NCBI RefSeq assembly: GCF_004361735.1
Contig: NZ_SNVV01000012.1
Coordinates: 62,001 to 126,000 of the forward strand
DNA: 64,000 bases
Source of the DNA: Azoarcus indigens
GTDB lineage: Bacteria > Pseudomonadota > Gammaproteobacteria > Burkholderiales > Rhodocyclaceae
Reading direction: 5' to 3'
A program made the position numbers and the translations under genes. This document shows, one piece after another, positions 30,757-43,656 of the stretch; position 1 is the first letter of the stretch; the number at the start of each line of letters is the position of its first letter. The notes beneath the pieces are model-generated. The model was not told the DNA's origin and did not search any database. It saw only the letters and a program-made list of their open reading frames with translations.

Positions 30757-31650
30757 TTACTCCGCGGTAATCGGCGGCGGCGCGTTGCGCTCGGCCCAGG
30801 CGTTGCGTGCACAACGGGCCTCTTCGAACAGTTTTTCCAGGCGATCGGCCTCGCCGCCCAGCAACAGCGCGCGCAGGTAGGCCAGTTCGGCCAGGTATTG
30901 GTCCAGCTCGGCCAGCAGCGCCTGCCGGTTCGCCATGCAGATGTCGCGCCACATTTCGGGATGGCTGCCGGCGATACGGGTGAAATCGCGGAACCCGCTG
31001 GCAGCGTGGGAGAACAGCAACTCAGCGTTGGCGCGGCCGGCGAGGTCATGGACCAGGCCAAAGGCGAGCAGATGCGGCAGGTGGCTGACGGCGGCGAACA
31101 CCCGGTCATGCTCTTGGGGCGCCATGTCCACCACGGTCGCGCCGCAGGCCTGCCACATGGCCCGAACCCGCTCGACCGCGGCGGGGTCGTTTTCCGACAA
31201 CGGCGTCAGCACCACCCGCCGCCCGACATAGAGGTCGGGGAAGGCCGCGTCCACTCCGCTCTTTTCGGCACCGGCAATGGGGTGTGCCGGCACAACGCGG
31301 GCGAGATGCGCATCCAGGCGGCGATACACCGCCTCGATGACGTCCCGCTTGGTGCTGCCCGCGTCGGTAATCAGCGTATTCGGGCCGAGATGCGGCGCCA
31401 TCGCCTCCATGATGGCGTCGGTCTGCCCTACCGGCGCCGCCAGCAGGACCATATCGGCGTTCTGAAGCGCGCCGGCCCAGTCCTGCGCAATCTCGTCGAC
31501 CACGCCCAGCGCGAGCGCATGCTCCAGTGCAGCCGGGCTGCGGCCGACGCCCACCACGCGCTCCACCGCGCCAGCACGCTTGAGCGCCAGCGCAACCGAG
31601 CCGCCGATCAGGCCGACCCCACAGACAACCAGTTTGCCGAGCAAAGCCAT
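30757..31650 (-). CDS. tyrA: Prephenate/arogenate dehydrogenase
   Basis: TyrA oxidatively decarboxylates prephenate (or arogenate) toward tyrosine. The ATG at 31650 gives 297 residues starting [24 protein letters not shown], a clear NAD(P) Rossmann motif, followed by [16 protein letters not shown] and the helical domain with [17 protein letters not shown]. There is no chorismate mutase or ACT domain, so it is the stand-alone type; mutase activity comes from pheA upstream. It lies 5 bases after hisC. Confidence 0.95.
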   Translation of the reverse strand: MALLGKLVVCGVGLIGGSVALALKRAGAVERVVGVGRSPAALEHALALGVVDEIAQDWAGALQNADMVLLAAPVGQTDAIMEAMAPHLGPNTLITDAGSTKRDVIEAVYRRLDAHLARVVPAHPIAGAEKSGVDAAFPDLYVGRRVVLTPLSENDPAAVERVRAMWQACGATVVDMAPQEHDRVFAAVSHLPHLLAFGLVHDLAGRANAELLFSHAASGFRDFTRIAGSHPEMWRDICMANRQALLAELDQYLAELAYLRALLLGGEADRLEKLFEEARCARNAWAERNAPPPITAE

Positions 31651-31655
31651 GTACG

Positions 31656-32768
31656 TCAGCCTGCCCTGGTTTCGGCGAGCGCCGCCCGCAGCGCATCGAT
31701 GAAGCGCAGGTTCTCCTCCGGCAGACCTATGGTCACCCGCAGCCACTCGGGCATGCCGTAGCCAGCGATGGGGCGCACGATCACGCCCTGGCGCAGCAAG
31801 GCCGCATCCACCGCAGCAGCCTTGCCGGCGCGGAAGGTAAGGAAGTTGCCAGCGGAGGGAATCCACTCCAGGCCCAATTCGTCCAGTGCCACGCTGATCT
31901 GCGCCATGCCGCGGCGATTGAGATCGGCGCTGCGGGCAATGAATTCCTGGTCGCCCAAGGCCGCCTCGGCCGCCACCAGCGCCAGGCTGGAGACATTGAA
32001 GGGCTGGCGCACCCGGTTCATCAGGTCGGCGACGTCCGGATGGGCGAAGGCATAGCCCACGCGCAGTCCAGCCAAGCCGTAGGCCTTGGAGAAAGTGCGG
32101 GAAATCAGCAGATTGGGAAAATGCGTCAGCCATGCGATCGCGTCGTAGCACTGCTCCGGCGCCAAGTATTCGGTGTAAGCCTCGTCCAGCACGACCAGCA
32201 CGTCCGCCGGCACTTTTCGCAGAAAGGCTTCCAGCGCCTCGCCCGGCAGGAAGGTACCGGTGGGGTTGTTGGGATTGGCGACGAAGACGACGCGGGTGTC
32301 ACCATCGATGGCAGCGGCCATCGCATCCAGGTCATGCCCGTAGGCCACGGCCGGCACTTCCACACAGCGCGCGCCGGCAGCGTTGGTCGCCAGCGGATAG
32401 ACGGCAAAGGCGTGCTGGGAAAACACTGCCGCGTCGCCCAGCCGCAGGAAGCTGGAGGCGACCAGTTCGAGGATGTCGTTCGAGCCGTTGCCGAGCACGA
32501 TCTGCTCCGGCTTCACGCCGTAGCGGGCGGACAAAACCGCCTTCAGCGCGAAACCATTGCCATCGGGGTAGCGCGCCACCTCGGCCAGCGCATCGACGAT
32601 GGCCTGTCGGGCGGCCGGGCTCATGCCCAGCGGATTCTCGTTGGAAGCAAGCTTGACGATGCCGGACTCCGGCATGCCCATTTCCCGCGCAAGCTCGGAG
32701 ATCGGCTTGCCCGGCTGGTAGGGCCGAATGGCACGGATGTATTCCGGGGCGCGGCTGGCGACGCTCAT
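31656..32768 (-). CDS. hisC: Histidinol-phosphate aminotransferase
   Basis: This fold-type I PLP aminotransferase serves histidine synthesis and, in this aromatic cluster, probably also transaminates phenylpyruvate-type substrates (HisH-b role in the pseudomonad supraoperon). The 370 residues include SNENPLGMSP, NPNNPTGTFLP, DEAYTEY and the PLP Lys in RTFSKAYGLAG (Lys228). The ATG at 32768 was chosen because AGGAG lies 6 bases upstream; a TTG two codons earlier would collide with that site. Confidence 0.93.
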   Translation of the reverse strand: MSVASRAPEYIRAIRPYQPGKPISELAREMGMPESGIVKLASNENPLGMSPAARQAIVDALAEVARYPDGNGFALKAVLSARYGVKPEQIVLGNGSNDILELVASSFLRLGDAAVFSQHAFAVYPLATNAAGARCVEVPAVAYGHDLDAMAAAIDGDTRVVFVANPNNPTGTFLPGEALEAFLRKVPADVLVVLDEAYTEYLAPEQCYDAIAWLTHFPNLLISRTFSKAYGLAGLRVGYAFAHPDVADLMNRVRQPFNVSSLALVAAEAALGDQEFIARSADLNRRGMAQISVALDELGLEWIPSAGNFLTFRAGKAAAVDAALLRQGVIVRPIAGYGMPEWLRVTIGLPEENLRFIDALRAALAETRAG

Positions 32769-32790
32769 GCGCAACTCCTGTCCTCGGGGT

Positions 32791-33855
32791 TCAGATCGCG
32801 GCGACGGGGTAGGAGCCCAACACCTTCACGAAGGCCGCGCGCTCGTCCAGTTCATTCAGGGCGGCGGCCACCGCCGGCTCCTCGCGGTGTCCCTTCACAT
32901 CAGCGTAGAACACGTATTCCCACAAGCCACCGCCGGCCGGCCGGGACTCCAGCTTGGTCATGTCCACCCCATGCCGGGCCAGCGGCTCCAGCAAAGTGTG
33001 CATGGCACCGGGACGATTGCGGGCGGAGAAGACGAAGGAGGTCTTGTCCTCTCCGGAGGGGCCTGCATCATGGGTGGCGATCACCAGGAAACGGGTGGTG
33101 TTGTCCGGCGCATCCTCGATGTTGGCCGCCAGCTTGTTCAAGCCATACAACTCGCCCGCCGCCTCGCCGGCAACGGCGCAGGACTCGGGGTCCTCAGAAG
33201 CCAGGCGGGCCGCCTCGGCATTGCTCGCCACCGGCACCCTCAGCACGCCACCGAGGTTGCGGTTGAGCCATTCGTGGCACTGCGCCAGCGACTGGGAATG
33301 GGAGTACAGGCGCTTCACCGCCCCCAGATCAGCCGCGCGCGACAGCAGGTGCTGGTGGATGCGCAGCTTGAGTTCGCCGCAGATCTTCAGCGGATTCGCC
33401 AGCAGCAGATCCAGGGTGACATTCACCGCCCCCTCTGTGGAGTTCTCCACCGGCACCACCGCATAATCGGCGTGACCGGCCTCGACCGCGCGGAACACGT
33501 CCTCGATCGAGGCCAGCGGCAGGAAGTCCGGCGCACTGCCGAAGTGCTTGCGGCTGGCACTCTCCGAGAAGGTGCCGGCGGGGCCGAGATAAGCCACCCG
33601 CAGCGGCTTCTCCAGCCCCAGGCAGGCGGACATGATTTCGCGGAAGATCTTCTGCACCGCCTTGTCCGGCAGCGGGCCGGGGTTGGCGTCGCCCAGCCGG
33701 CGCAGCACCTGCGCTTCCCGCTCAGGCCGGTAAAGGTTGCCTTGCTTGACCTCGCCGATGCGTTGCGCGCATCTGGCGCGCTCCGACAGGCGAGCCAGAA
33801 TCTCGCCATCCAGCTGGTCGATGCGCTTGCGCAGATTCAGCAGTTCGTCGCTCAT
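32791..33855 (-). CDS. pheA: Chorismate mutase / prephenate dehydratase (P-protein)
   Basis: PheA carries out the two steps from chorismate to phenylpyruvate. The 354 residues consist of an AroQ chorismate mutase domain (about 1-85: LRKRIDQLDGEILARLSERA), a prephenate dehydratase domain (about 92-270: YLGPAGTFSESA, VPVENSTEGAVN, NTTRFLVI) and a C-terminal ACT domain with the Phe-binding ESRP motif (about 285-354). Feedback control by phenylalanine is therefore expected. It lies between serC and hisC. Confidence 0.96.
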   Translation of the reverse strand: MSDELLNLRKRIDQLDGEILARLSERARCAQRIGEVKQGNLYRPEREAQVLRRLGDANPGPLPDKAVQKIFREIMSACLGLEKPLRVAYLGPAGTFSESASRKHFGSAPDFLPLASIEDVFRAVEAGHADYAVVPVENSTEGAVNVTLDLLLANPLKICGELKLRIHQHLLSRAADLGAVKRLYSHSQSLAQCHEWLNRNLGGVLRVPVASNAEAARLASEDPESCAVAGEAAGELYGLNKLAANIEDAPDNTTRFLVIATHDAGPSGEDKTSFVFSARNRPGAMHTLLEPLARHGVDMTKLESRPAGGGLWEYVFYADVKGHREEPAVAAALNELDERAAFVKVLGSYPVAAI

Positions 33856-33872
33856 GCCGCCCCCTCTCGCCC

Positions 33873-34970
33873 TCAGCCCTTGCGCGCGGCGAAGTCGCGC
33901 ATGAAATCCACCAGCGCCTGCACACCTTCCAGCGGCATGGCGTTGTAGATGGAGGCGCGCATGCCGCCAACCGACTTGTGGCCCTTGAGCTGGGCCAGCC
34001 CGGCTTCCTTGGCCGCGGCCAGGAAAGCATCGTTGAGCGATTCGTCGCGCAGGAAGAAGGTCACGTTCATGCGCGAGCGGCAGCTGGCGTCCACTCGGGT
34101 TTCGTAGAACTCGCAGCCATCCAGGAAGCCGTACAGCAGCTCCGCCTTGGCGATGTTGCGCCGCTCGATGCCGGCGACGCCGCCCTGGCGTTTGAGCCAC
34201 TGGAACACCAGGCCAGCGATGTAGATGGCGTAGGTCGGCGGCGTGTTGTACATCGAGCCGGCCTCGGCCACCGTCTTGTAGTCGAAGGCGCTGGGGCAAT
34301 GGGGTGCCGCCTGGCCCAGCAGGTCGTCACGCACGACGACGATGGTGAGGCCGGCCGGGCCGATGTTCTTCTGCGCGCCGCCGAACAGCAGGCCGTACTT
34401 GGAGACGTCCACCGGCCGCGACAGGATGTGGGACGAGACATCCGCCACCACGGGCACTTCCGCACGGCCGATGCGGGCGAGATCCACCTCGAAGGGGTAT
34501 TCCAGCCCGCCTATGGTCTCGTTGGTGCAGGTGAAGAGATAGGCCGGATCGGGCGACAGCTGCCAGCTTTCCATCGGCGGCACGGTGGTGTAGCCGCTGG
34601 CTTCGGAGGTGGCGGCCACGTGCACGTCACCGTAACGCAGGGCCTCCTTGCGCGACTTCACCGACCAGGAGCCGGTCAGCACATAGTCCGCCCTACCCTT
34701 GCTGCCCATCAGGTTGAGCGGAATGATGGCGTTCTCGCCGATCGCCCCCCCCTGCATGAACAGCACCTTGTAGTTGTCCGGCACCGCCATCAGCTCGCGC
34801 AGATCGGCCTCGGCAGCCTCGGCGATGGAGACGAACTCCTTGCCGCGGTGACTCATCTCCATGACGCCCATGCCGGCGCCATGCCAGTCCAGCATTTCCT
34901 CGGCAGCCTGGCGCAGCACTTCTTCCGGCAGTGCGGCCGGTCCAGCGCTGAAATTCCACACGCGGCTCAT
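33873..34970 (-). CDS. serC: Phosphoserine aminotransferase
   Basis: SerC makes phosphoserine in serine synthesis and acts in pyridoxal phosphate synthesis. The 365 residues begin [22 protein letters not shown] and contain the PLP Lys in [10 protein letters not shown] (Lys201) and SHRGKEF. Its ATG overlaps the gyrA stop by 4 bases (ATGA at 34970-34967), coupling it to gyrA, and it lies 17 bases before pheA. Confidence 0.96.
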   Translation of the reverse strand: MSRVWNFSAGPAALPEEVLRQAAEEMLDWHGAGMGVMEMSHRGKEFVSIAEAAEADLRELMAVPDNYKVLFMQGGAIGENAIIPLNLMGSKGRADYVLTGSWSVKSRKEALRYGDVHVAATSEASGYTTVPPMESWQLSPDPAYLFTCTNETIGGLEYPFEVDLARIGRAEVPVVADVSSHILSRPVDVSKYGLLFGGAQKNIGPAGLTIVVVRDDLLGQAAPHCPSAFDYKTVAEAGSMYNTPPTYAIYIAGLVFQWLKRQGGVAGIERRNIAKAELLYGFLDGCEFYETRVDASCRSRMNVTFFLRDESLNDAFLAAAKEAGLAQLKGHKSVGGMRASIYNAMPLEGVQALVDFMRDFAARKG

Positions 34971-37597
34971 GCTTCGCTCCCTTCGTCGCCAGCCTCGGGC
35001 GCCGCGCCCTCCTGGCCTTCGCCTTCTTCGCCGCCAAGTTCGCCGTCTTCCAGCTCATCGGCCTCGGACTCCGCGACCTTCTCGATGCCGGCGAGGTAAG
35101 TGCCTTCGTCCAGATTGATCAGCGTCACGCCCTGGGTAGCGCGGCCGAGTTCGCGGATGTCCTGCACCTTGGTGCGGATCAGCACCGCACCGGTAGAGAT
35201 CAACATGACTTCGTCGGTCGGGTCCACCAGCACCGCGCCGACCAGGCGACCGTTACGGTCGGAGGTCTGGATGGCGATCATGCCCTTGGTGCCACGGCCG
35301 TGGCGGGTGTACTCGGCCACGGGCGTGCGCTTGCCGTAACCGTTCTCGGTGGCGGTGAGCACAGACTGGGTTTCGCCCTTGGCGACCAGCATGGCGATGA
35401 CCTTCTGGCCGTCCTCCAGCGTCATGCCGCGTACGCCGCGCGCACCGCGACCCATCGGCCGCACGTCGCTCTCGGCAAAGCGCACCGCCTTGCCGGCGTC
35501 GGAAAACAGCATCACGTCGCACTGGCCATCGGTGATGGCGACGCCGATCAGGTGGTCGCCGTCGTCCAGGTCCACCGCGATGATGCCGGCCTTGCGCGGG
35601 TTGGCGAAGGCGGTCAGCGCGGTCTTCTTCACCGTGCCTTCGGAGGTGGCCATGAAGACGAAGTGCTCCTCGTCGAAGGCCTGCACCGGCAGCACCGCGG
35701 TGATCTTTTCCCCATCAACCAGCGGGAACAGGTTGACGATGGGCTTGCCGCGGGAGTTGCGGGCGCCTTCCGGCACCTCGTATACCTTCAGCCAGTAGGC
35801 GCGACCGCGGCTGGAGAAGCACAGCACGGTATCGTGGGTGTTGGCGACGAAGAGGTGGTCGATGAAATCCTCATCCTTCATCGAGGTTGCCTGCTTGCCG
35901 CGGCCGCCGCGGCGCTGGGCGCGGTAGTCGGCCAGCGGCTGGCGCTTGAAGTAGCCGGTGTGGGACAGCGTGACCACCATGTCTTCCGGCGTGATGAGAT
36001 CCTCGATGTTGATCTCGGAGGTGCTCATCACCAATTCGGAGCGGCGCGGATCGCCAAACTGGGTGCGGATGGCTTCCAGCTCCTCGACGATGATCGCGGT
36101 GATGCGCTCCGGCCGCGCCAGGATGTCCAGCAGGTCGGTGATGATGTCCATCACCTCGCGGTACTCGGCAACGATCTTGTCCTGCTCCAGCCCGGTCAGG
36201 CGCTGCAGGCGCAGTTCCAGGATGGCCTGGGCCTGTACGTCGGACAGGCGGTAGCCCTGGGCGGAGAGGCCGAACACCGGGTCCAGCCCCTCCGGCCGGT
36301 AGCTGTCGGCCAGGCCGCGGGCCAGCATCTCTTCCACCAGCGGCGAGCGCCATGTGCGCTCCATCAGCCCGCGCTTGGCGTCGGCCGGCGTCGGCGCCGC
36401 CTTGATCAGGGCGATGATCTCGTCCACGTTGGACAGCGCCACCGCCAGGCCTTCCAGGATATGGCCGCGGTCGCGCGCCTTGCGCAGTTCGAAGATGGTG
36501 CGACGGGTGACGACCTCCCGGCGGTGCTCCAGGAAACACACCAGCATCTGCTTGAGGTTCAGCAGGCGCGGCTTGCCATCTACCAGCGCCACCATGTTCA
36601 TGCCGAAGGTGTCCTGCAGCTGGGTGTGCTTGAACAGGTTGTTCAGCACCACCTCTGGCATCTCGTTGCGCTTGAGCTCGATCACCACGCGCATGCCGGA
36701 CTTGTCCGACTCGTCGCGGATCTCGCTGATGCCCTCCACCTTCTTCTCATTCACCAGCTCGGCGATACGCTCCAGCAGGGTGCGCTTGTTCACCTGGTAG
36801 GGCAGCTCGTCGACGATGATCGCCTGGCGGTCGCTGTTCTTGCCGATGTCCTCGAAATGGGTGCGGGCGCGCATCACCACCCGGCCGCGACCGGTGCGAT
36901 AACCCTCGTGCACCCCGTGCAAGCCGTAGATCAGGCCGGCAGTGGGGAAGTCCGGCGCCTTGACGATCTGGATCAGCGCTTCGATGTCGGTTTCCGGCTC
37001 GGCCAACAGCCTCAGGCAGGCGTCCACCACTTCGCCCAGGTTGTGCGGCGGAATGTTGGTCGCCATGCCCACCGCGATGCCGGACGAGCCGTTGATCAGC
37101 AGGTTGGGGATGCGGGCCGGCAGGATCAGCGGCTCTTTCTCGGAACCGTCGTAGTTCGGGCCGAAATCGACGGTTTCCTTGTCGATGTCCGCCAGCAGCT
37201 CATGGCCGATGCGGGCCATGCGGATTTCGGTGTAACGCATCGCCGCGGCGTTGTCGCCATCAACCGAGCCGAAATTGCCCTGACCATCGACCAGCATGTA
37301 GCGCAGGGAGAAATCCTGCGCCATACGGACTATGGTGTCGTAGACCGCGGAATCGCCGTGCGGGTGATATTTACCGATGACGTCGCCGACGATACGGGCC
37401 GACTTCTTGTAGGCCCGGTTCCAGTCGTTGGACAGCTCGTGCATCGCGTAGAGAACGCGTCGATGTACTGGCTTGAGGCCATCCCGGGCATCGGGAAGCG
37501 CCCGCCCCACGATCACGCTCATCGCGTAATCCAGGTAGGAGTGACGCATCTCTTCCTCGAGGCTGATCGGCAGCGTTTCCTTGGCGAACTGTGTCAT
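34967..37597 (-). CDS. gyrA: DNA gyrase subunit A
   Basis: GyrA is the DNA cleavage subunit of gyrase. The ATG at 37597 ([20 protein letters not shown]) gives 876 residues. The catalytic Tyr is residue 122 (MRYTEIR). The quinolone-resistance region reads [10 protein letters not shown] with Ser83 and Asp87, the susceptible-type residues. Six beta-pinwheel blades follow, including the GyrA-box QRRGGRGK, and then a very acidic C-terminal tail. It heads the gyrA-serC-pheA-hisC-tyrA-aroA/cmk-rpsA series. Confidence 0.97.
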   Translation of the reverse strand: MTQFAKETLPISLEEEMRHSYLDYAMSVIVGRALPDARDGLKPVHRRVLYAMHELSNDWNRAYKKSARIVGDVIGKYHPHGDSAVYDTIVRMAQDFSLRYMLVDGQGNFGSVDGDNAAAMRYTEIRMARIGHELLADIDKETVDFGPNYDGSEKEPLILPARIPNLLINGSSGIAVGMATNIPPHNLGEVVDACLRLLAEPETDIEALIQIVKAPDFPTAGLIYGLHGVHEGYRTGRGRVVMRARTHFEDIGKNSDRQAIIVDELPYQVNKRTLLERIAELVNEKKVEGISEIRDESDKSGMRVVIELKRNEMPEVVLNNLFKHTQLQDTFGMNMVALVDGKPRLLNLKQMLVCFLEHRREVVTRRTIFELRKARDRGHILEGLAVALSNVDEIIALIKAAPTPADAKRGLMERTWRSPLVEEMLARGLADSYRPEGLDPVFGLSAQGYRLSDVQAQAILELRLQRLTGLEQDKIVAEYREVMDIITDLLDILARPERITAIIVEELEAIRTQFGDPRRSELVMSTSEINIEDLITPEDMVVTLSHTGYFKRQPLADYRAQRRGGRGKQATSMKDEDFIDHLFVANTHDTVLCFSSRGRAYWLKVYEVPEGARNSRGKPIVNLFPLVDGEKITAVLPVQAFDEEHFVFMATSEGTVKKTALTAFANPRKAGIIAVDLDDGDHLIGVAITDGQCDVMLFSDAGKAVRFAESDVRPMGRGARGVRGMTLEDGQKVIAMLVAKGETQSVLTATENGYGKRTPVAEYTRHGRGTKGMIAIQTSDRNGRLVGAVLVDPTDEVMLISTGAVLIRTKVQDIRELGRATQGVTLINLDEGTYLAGIEKVAESEADELEDGELGGEEGEGQEGAAPEAGDEGSEA

Positions 37598-37711
37598 GCT
37601 CGAAGGCGGTGGAACCCGCGTGAACCAAAAGCGTGCGATCTTAACACGCGGCGTCACCTGCCGACCGGCCGGCCCGCCAGAGCCAGGCCTCGGGACCGTT
37701 CAACGACCTCC

Positions 37712-37981
37712 TCAGCCCGACAGCAGCGCCACCGCGTCCTCGCGCCAGAACTGCAGGGCGCGGTAATAGCCCTCCCACACGCAGCCATTACAGCCACGAC
37801 CGCAGCATGTCGTCGGCACCGGCGGCGGCGGCCGCAGGGACAGGGCACTCCCCTCGAGGGCGGACTGCACGGCCGCCACCAGCGCCTCGGCTTCGGCCAG
37901 AGTGCGCAAAGGCCAAACAAGTAATCCGGCTGGCGGCCCCAGGACATCGGGAACCAGCGCGCGGGGGGATGAAGATGGCAT
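37712..37981 (-). CDS. Small oxidoreductase-like Cys-cluster protein
   Basis: The 89-residue frame ends with PPPVPTTCCGRGCNGCVWEGYYRALQFW, matching the short oxidoreductase-like domain (PF09791 type), in which a CCGxGCxxCVW cluster follows a proline-rich stretch. Its biochemical role is unknown; the four Cys could bind a metal or cluster. The ATG at 37981 has no clear ribosome site, and an upstream in-frame ATG would overlap the grpE promoter region, so the start is uncertain. It lies 114 bases before gyrA on the same strand and is divergent from grpE. Confidence 0.72.
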   Translation of the reverse strand: MPSSSPRALVPDVLGPPAGLLVWPLRTLAEAEALVAAVQSALEGSALSLRPPPPVPTTCCGRGCNGCVWEGYYRALQFWREDAVALLSG

Positions 37982-38059
37982 CGCGGTAGAAGAGGCGGAG
38001 TCTGCTGCAGGAAGGAAGAGCCGCAAATCTAGCACGACGAAAAAAGTTCCCATCAAGCT

Positions 38060-38088
38060 CTTGAAAACACTTTTCGCGCCCCCACGTA
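38060..38088 (+). promoter_or_regulatory. Sigma-32 (heat shock) promoter upstream of grpE
   Basis: CTTGAAA at 38060-38066 and CCCCACGTA at 38080-38088 are separated by 13 bases, close to the sigma-32 consensus CTTGAAA-N13-CCCCATNT with one mismatch in the -10 element. The grpE ATG is 35 bases further on. Confidence 0.8.
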
Positions 38089-38122
38089 CCCGCCCGTTGA
38101 AGACGTAAATTAGGGAGCAGAC

Positions 38123-38686
38123 ATGCAGGATCCGAATCAGACCCCCAAGGCGACAGCGGAACTCGAGCAACAGGCGGCGCCCGTCGAGGCTCCTGCCAGC
38201 GAGGAAACGAATCAGGCGGAAGTCATGCCCAGCCTGGAAGAAAGTCTGCGCCAGGCGGAGCTGAAGGCGGCCGAGCATTACGATGCCTGGCTGCGCGCCA
38301 AGGCCGAAGGCGAGAACATCCGCCGCCGGGCCCAGGAAGACATCGCCAAGGCCTCCAAATTCGCCGCCGAGAAGTTCGCTGGCGCCATGGTGCCGGTGAA
38401 GGACAGCCTGGAAGCCGCGCTGGCGGTGGAGAACCAGACCGTCGAGAAGATGCGCGAAGGTGTCGAACTCACCCTCAAGCAGCTGGTTTCCGCCTTCGAA
38501 GGCGCTGGCCTCAGCGAGGAAAACCCGCTGGGCCAGAAGTTCGACCCCAACAAGCACCAGGCCATCAGCGCGATCGAGGCCGAGGGCGAGCCCAACACCG
38601 TCATCAACGTGCTGCAGAAGGGTTATCTGCTGCATGAGCGCGTGATCCGCCCGGCCCTGGTGGTCGTTTCCAAGGCAAAGGGCTGA
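38123..38686 (+). CDS. grpE: Nucleotide exchange factor GrpE
   Basis: GrpE releases ADP from DnaK. The 187-residue protein has an acidic disordered N-terminus, a long coiled coil (about 40-110) and the C-terminal beta-domain with [46 protein letters not shown], all typical. The ATG follows GGGAG. A heat-shock promoter lies just upstream, and dnaK follows after 103 bases. Confidence 0.97.
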   Translation: MQDPNQTPKATAELEQQAAPVEAPASEETNQAEVMPSLEESLRQAELKAAEHYDAWLRAKAEGENIRRRAQEDIAKASKFAAEKFAGAMVPVKDSLEAALAVENQTVEKMREGVELTLKQLVSAFEGAGLSEENPLGQKFDPNKHQAISAIEAEGEPNTVINVLQKGYLLHERVIRPALVVVSKAKG

Positions 38687-38696
38687 ACGACGGCGG

Positions 38697-38724
38697 CTTG
38701 AAAGCGCCCGTCGGCACCCCATAT
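38697..38724 (+). promoter_or_regulatory. Sigma-32 (heat shock) promoter upstream of dnaK
   Basis: CTTGAAA at 38697-38703, a 13-base spacer and CCCCATAT at 38717-38724 match the sigma-32 consensus exactly. It lies 65 bases before the dnaK ATG, in the grpE-dnaK gap, so dnaK can be transcribed independently of grpE. Confidence 0.9.
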
Positions 38725-38789
38725 TCGAATCAAGTCGGACGGCACAGGCCGATCCTCAATGAATCCGGAAATCTGAAAGGAAAACAATC

Positions 38790-40718
<1,929 letters not shown>

Positions 40719-40740
40719 GGCCCCGCCGGGCAGTACCCCT

Positions 40741-40781
40741 GGCCGAGCTTGCGCCGGAGCCTCTCCGGTGCTCGCTCGGCC
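40741..40781 (+). terminator. Hairpin between dnaK and dnaJ
   Basis: A two-part stem-loop: outer arms GGCCGAGC/GCTCGGCC and an inner stem CGCCGGAG/CTCCGGTG with a 3-base loop. Only a weak TTT follows, so it is more likely a partial terminator or an mRNA processing/stability element that lowers dnaJ relative to dnaK. Confidence 0.6.
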
Positions 40782-40810
40782 TTTGCATGACGTAGCCTGA
40801 GCGAGAAACC

Positions 40811-41935
<1,125 letters not shown>

Positions 41936-41958
41936 ACGCCGGACAGCTGCAGGGCGCG

Positions 41959-41990
41959 AAAAAGGGGAGGCGAACTGCCTCCCCTTTTTT
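41959..41990. terminator. Strong terminator between convergent dnaJ and cysS
   Basis: A perfect stem AAAAAGGGGAGGC/GCCTCCCCTTTTT with a 5-base loop (GAACT) and T-runs on both strands. It should end the dnaJ transcript and can also act on cysS from the other side. Confidence 0.9.
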
Positions 41991-42087
41991 CATCTCTGCC
42001 TGCCATGCCGGGCGCAGATTGACTGCCCTGCCCCATCAATGCCCGTAGGCGCGAAAGCCCCTGGAGCGCCGTCGCCAACAGCGGCGC

Positions 42088-43470
42088 TCAGGCCCTCCGC
42101 CAGGTCGTCCCGGCGGCCGAATCCTCCAATATCACGCCTGCAGCCAGGAGTTCGGCGCGGATGCGGTCCGCGGCGGCATAGTCCTTCGCCTTCTTGGCCG
42201 CCACCCGCTCGGCAATCGCCTTCTCGATGGCTGCAGCATCCATGCCATCCGCCTCCCCGACCTCCGCTTGCAGGAAGGCGAGCGGCTCGCGCTCCAGCAA
42301 TCCCAGCACGGCGCCCAGCGCACGCAATTGCCCGGCCAGCACCGGGGAGCCACCGCGATTCACCTCGTTGGCGAGATCGAACAACACCGCGACCGCCTCG
42401 GCGGTATTGAAGTCGTCGTCCATCGCGGCGCGGAAACGCTGGGCGTGGGCCTCCTCCCAGTCCACCGCCACATCAGCCGCCTGCGCATTCTTCAAGGCAG
42501 TATAGAGACGTGTCAGCGCGCTGCGAGCATCCTCCAGGTGAGCGTCGGAGTAGTTCAGCGGGCTGCGGTAATGGGCGCGCAGGATGAAAAAGCGGACCAC
42601 CTCGGCGTCGTACTTCTTCAACACGTCGCGGATGGTGAAGAAGTTGCCGAGCGACTTCGACATTTTCTCGTCGTCCACCCGCACGAAACCGTTGTGCATC
42701 CAGTAATTGACGAAGGCGTGATCATGCGCGCCTTCGGATTGGGCGATCTCGTTCTCATGGTGGGGGAACTGCAGATCCTGCCCGCCGCCGTGGATGTCGA
42801 AATGCTCGCCCAGCAGATCGGAGCTCATCGCCGAGCACTCAATATGCCAGCCCGGCCGCCCCTCGCCCCAGGGCGAGGCCCACTTGGCGTCCACCGGCTC
42901 CTCCGCCTTGGCATGCTTCCACAGCACGAAGTCCAGCGGATCGTGCTTGTCGCCCGCCACATCCACCCGCTCTCCGGCGCGCAGTTCATCAAGCGACTTG
43001 CCGGAAAGCTTGCCGTAGCCGGGGAACTTGCGCACCGCGTAGCAGACGTCCTGGTTCGCCGCCACATAGGCCAGGCCCTTCTGCTGCAGACGCTCGATCA
43101 GCGTGGTCATGCTGGCGATGTAGTCGGTGGCCCGGGGCTCGTGATCCGGCCGCAGCACGCCGAGGGCGTCGGCATCTTCATGCATCGCGGCAATGAAACG
43201 GTCCGTCAACGCGCGCAGACTCTCGCCCTTTTCACCCGCACGGCGGATGATCTTGTCGTCGATGTCGGTGATGTTGCGCACATAGGTCACCGCGTAGTTG
43301 CTGGCGCGCAGCCAGCGCGCCACCATGTCGAAAGCGACCATCACCCGGGCATGGCCCAGATGGCAGTAGTCGTACACAGTCATCCCGCAGACGTACATCC
43401 GCACCTTGCCGGGCTCGATGGGTTGGAAAACTTCCTTGCTGCGAGAGAGGGTGTTGTAGATCGAAAGCAT
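42088..43470 (-). CDS. cysS: Cysteine-tRNA ligase
   Basis: CysRS is a class I zinc-dependent synthetase. The ATG at 43470 ([20 protein letters not shown]) gives 460 residues. The frame stays open 52 codons upstream, but that part looks like untranslated leader. The zinc Cys and HIGH-like motif are in [16 protein letters not shown], with [11 protein letters not shown] and the KMSKS loop [11 protein letters not shown] hairpin with a T-run lies in the leader. It converges on dnaJ and diverges from the TPR gene. Confidence 0.97.
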   Translation of the reverse strand: MLSIYNTLSRSKEVFQPIEPGKVRMYVCGMTVYDYCHLGHARVMVAFDMVARWLRASNYAVTYVRNITDIDDKIIRRAGEKGESLRALTDRFIAAMHEDADALGVLRPDHEPRATDYIASMTTLIERLQQKGLAYVAANQDVCYAVRKFPGYGKLSGKSLDELRAGERVDVAGDKHDPLDFVLWKHAKAEEPVDAKWASPWGEGRPGWHIECSAMSSDLLGEHFDIHGGGQDLQFPHHENEIAQSEGAHDHAFVNYWMHNGFVRVDDEKMSKSLGNFFTIRDVLKKYDAEVVRFFILRAHYRSPLNYSDAHLEDARSALTRLYTALKNAQAADVAVDWEEAHAQRFRAAMDDDFNTAEAVAVLFDLANEVNRGGSPVLAGQLRALGAVLGLLEREPLAFLQAEVGEADGMDAAAIEKAIAERVAAKKAKDYAAADRIRAELLAAGVILEDSAAGTTWRRA

Positions 43471-43517
43471 GCCGTCGGACCAAACAGATAAGGACAACAA
43501 GGCGGATGAAACCCGCG

Positions 43518-43544
43518 AAAAAAAGCGGGCCCGACCGGACCCGC
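43518..43544 (-). promoter_or_regulatory. Terminator-like hairpin in the cysS leader
   Basis: On the minus strand GCGGGTCC-GGTC-GGGCCCGC (one G-U pair) is followed by seven T, 48 bases before the cysS ATG. The next bases (CGCGGGT) can pair with the 3' arm instead, giving a possible antiterminator. There is no coding gene upstream on this strand for it to terminate, so attenuation of cysS is a reasonable inference. Confidence 0.5.
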
Positions 43545-43656
43545 CCTGCTCCAGCCCCCGCGAGGAAGGCTCTTGATTGTGGGAGTGTAGGGGTATTGAT
43601 AAAATGCCCCGTTCCGTTCTCCGCATATTCTCTGAATATCAAAGCAGTATAGCACA

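Noticed and set aside
35300-37924. An 874-codon open frame on the plus strand opposite gyrA
   Set aside because: It is antisense to a textbook gyrA, has no recognisable domain and has low-complexity His/Val/Gln-rich composition. High-GC genes leave long open antisense frames.
37712-38722. A 336-residue minus-strand frame running through grpE
   Set aside because: Only its last 89 residues resemble a known family. The rest is antisense to grpE and its promoter, so only the short C-terminal gene was kept.
42088-43626. A cysS start 52 codons further upstream
   Set aside because: The extension includes the hairpin and T-run and has no family similarity. The ATG at 43470 gives the normal CysRS N-terminus.
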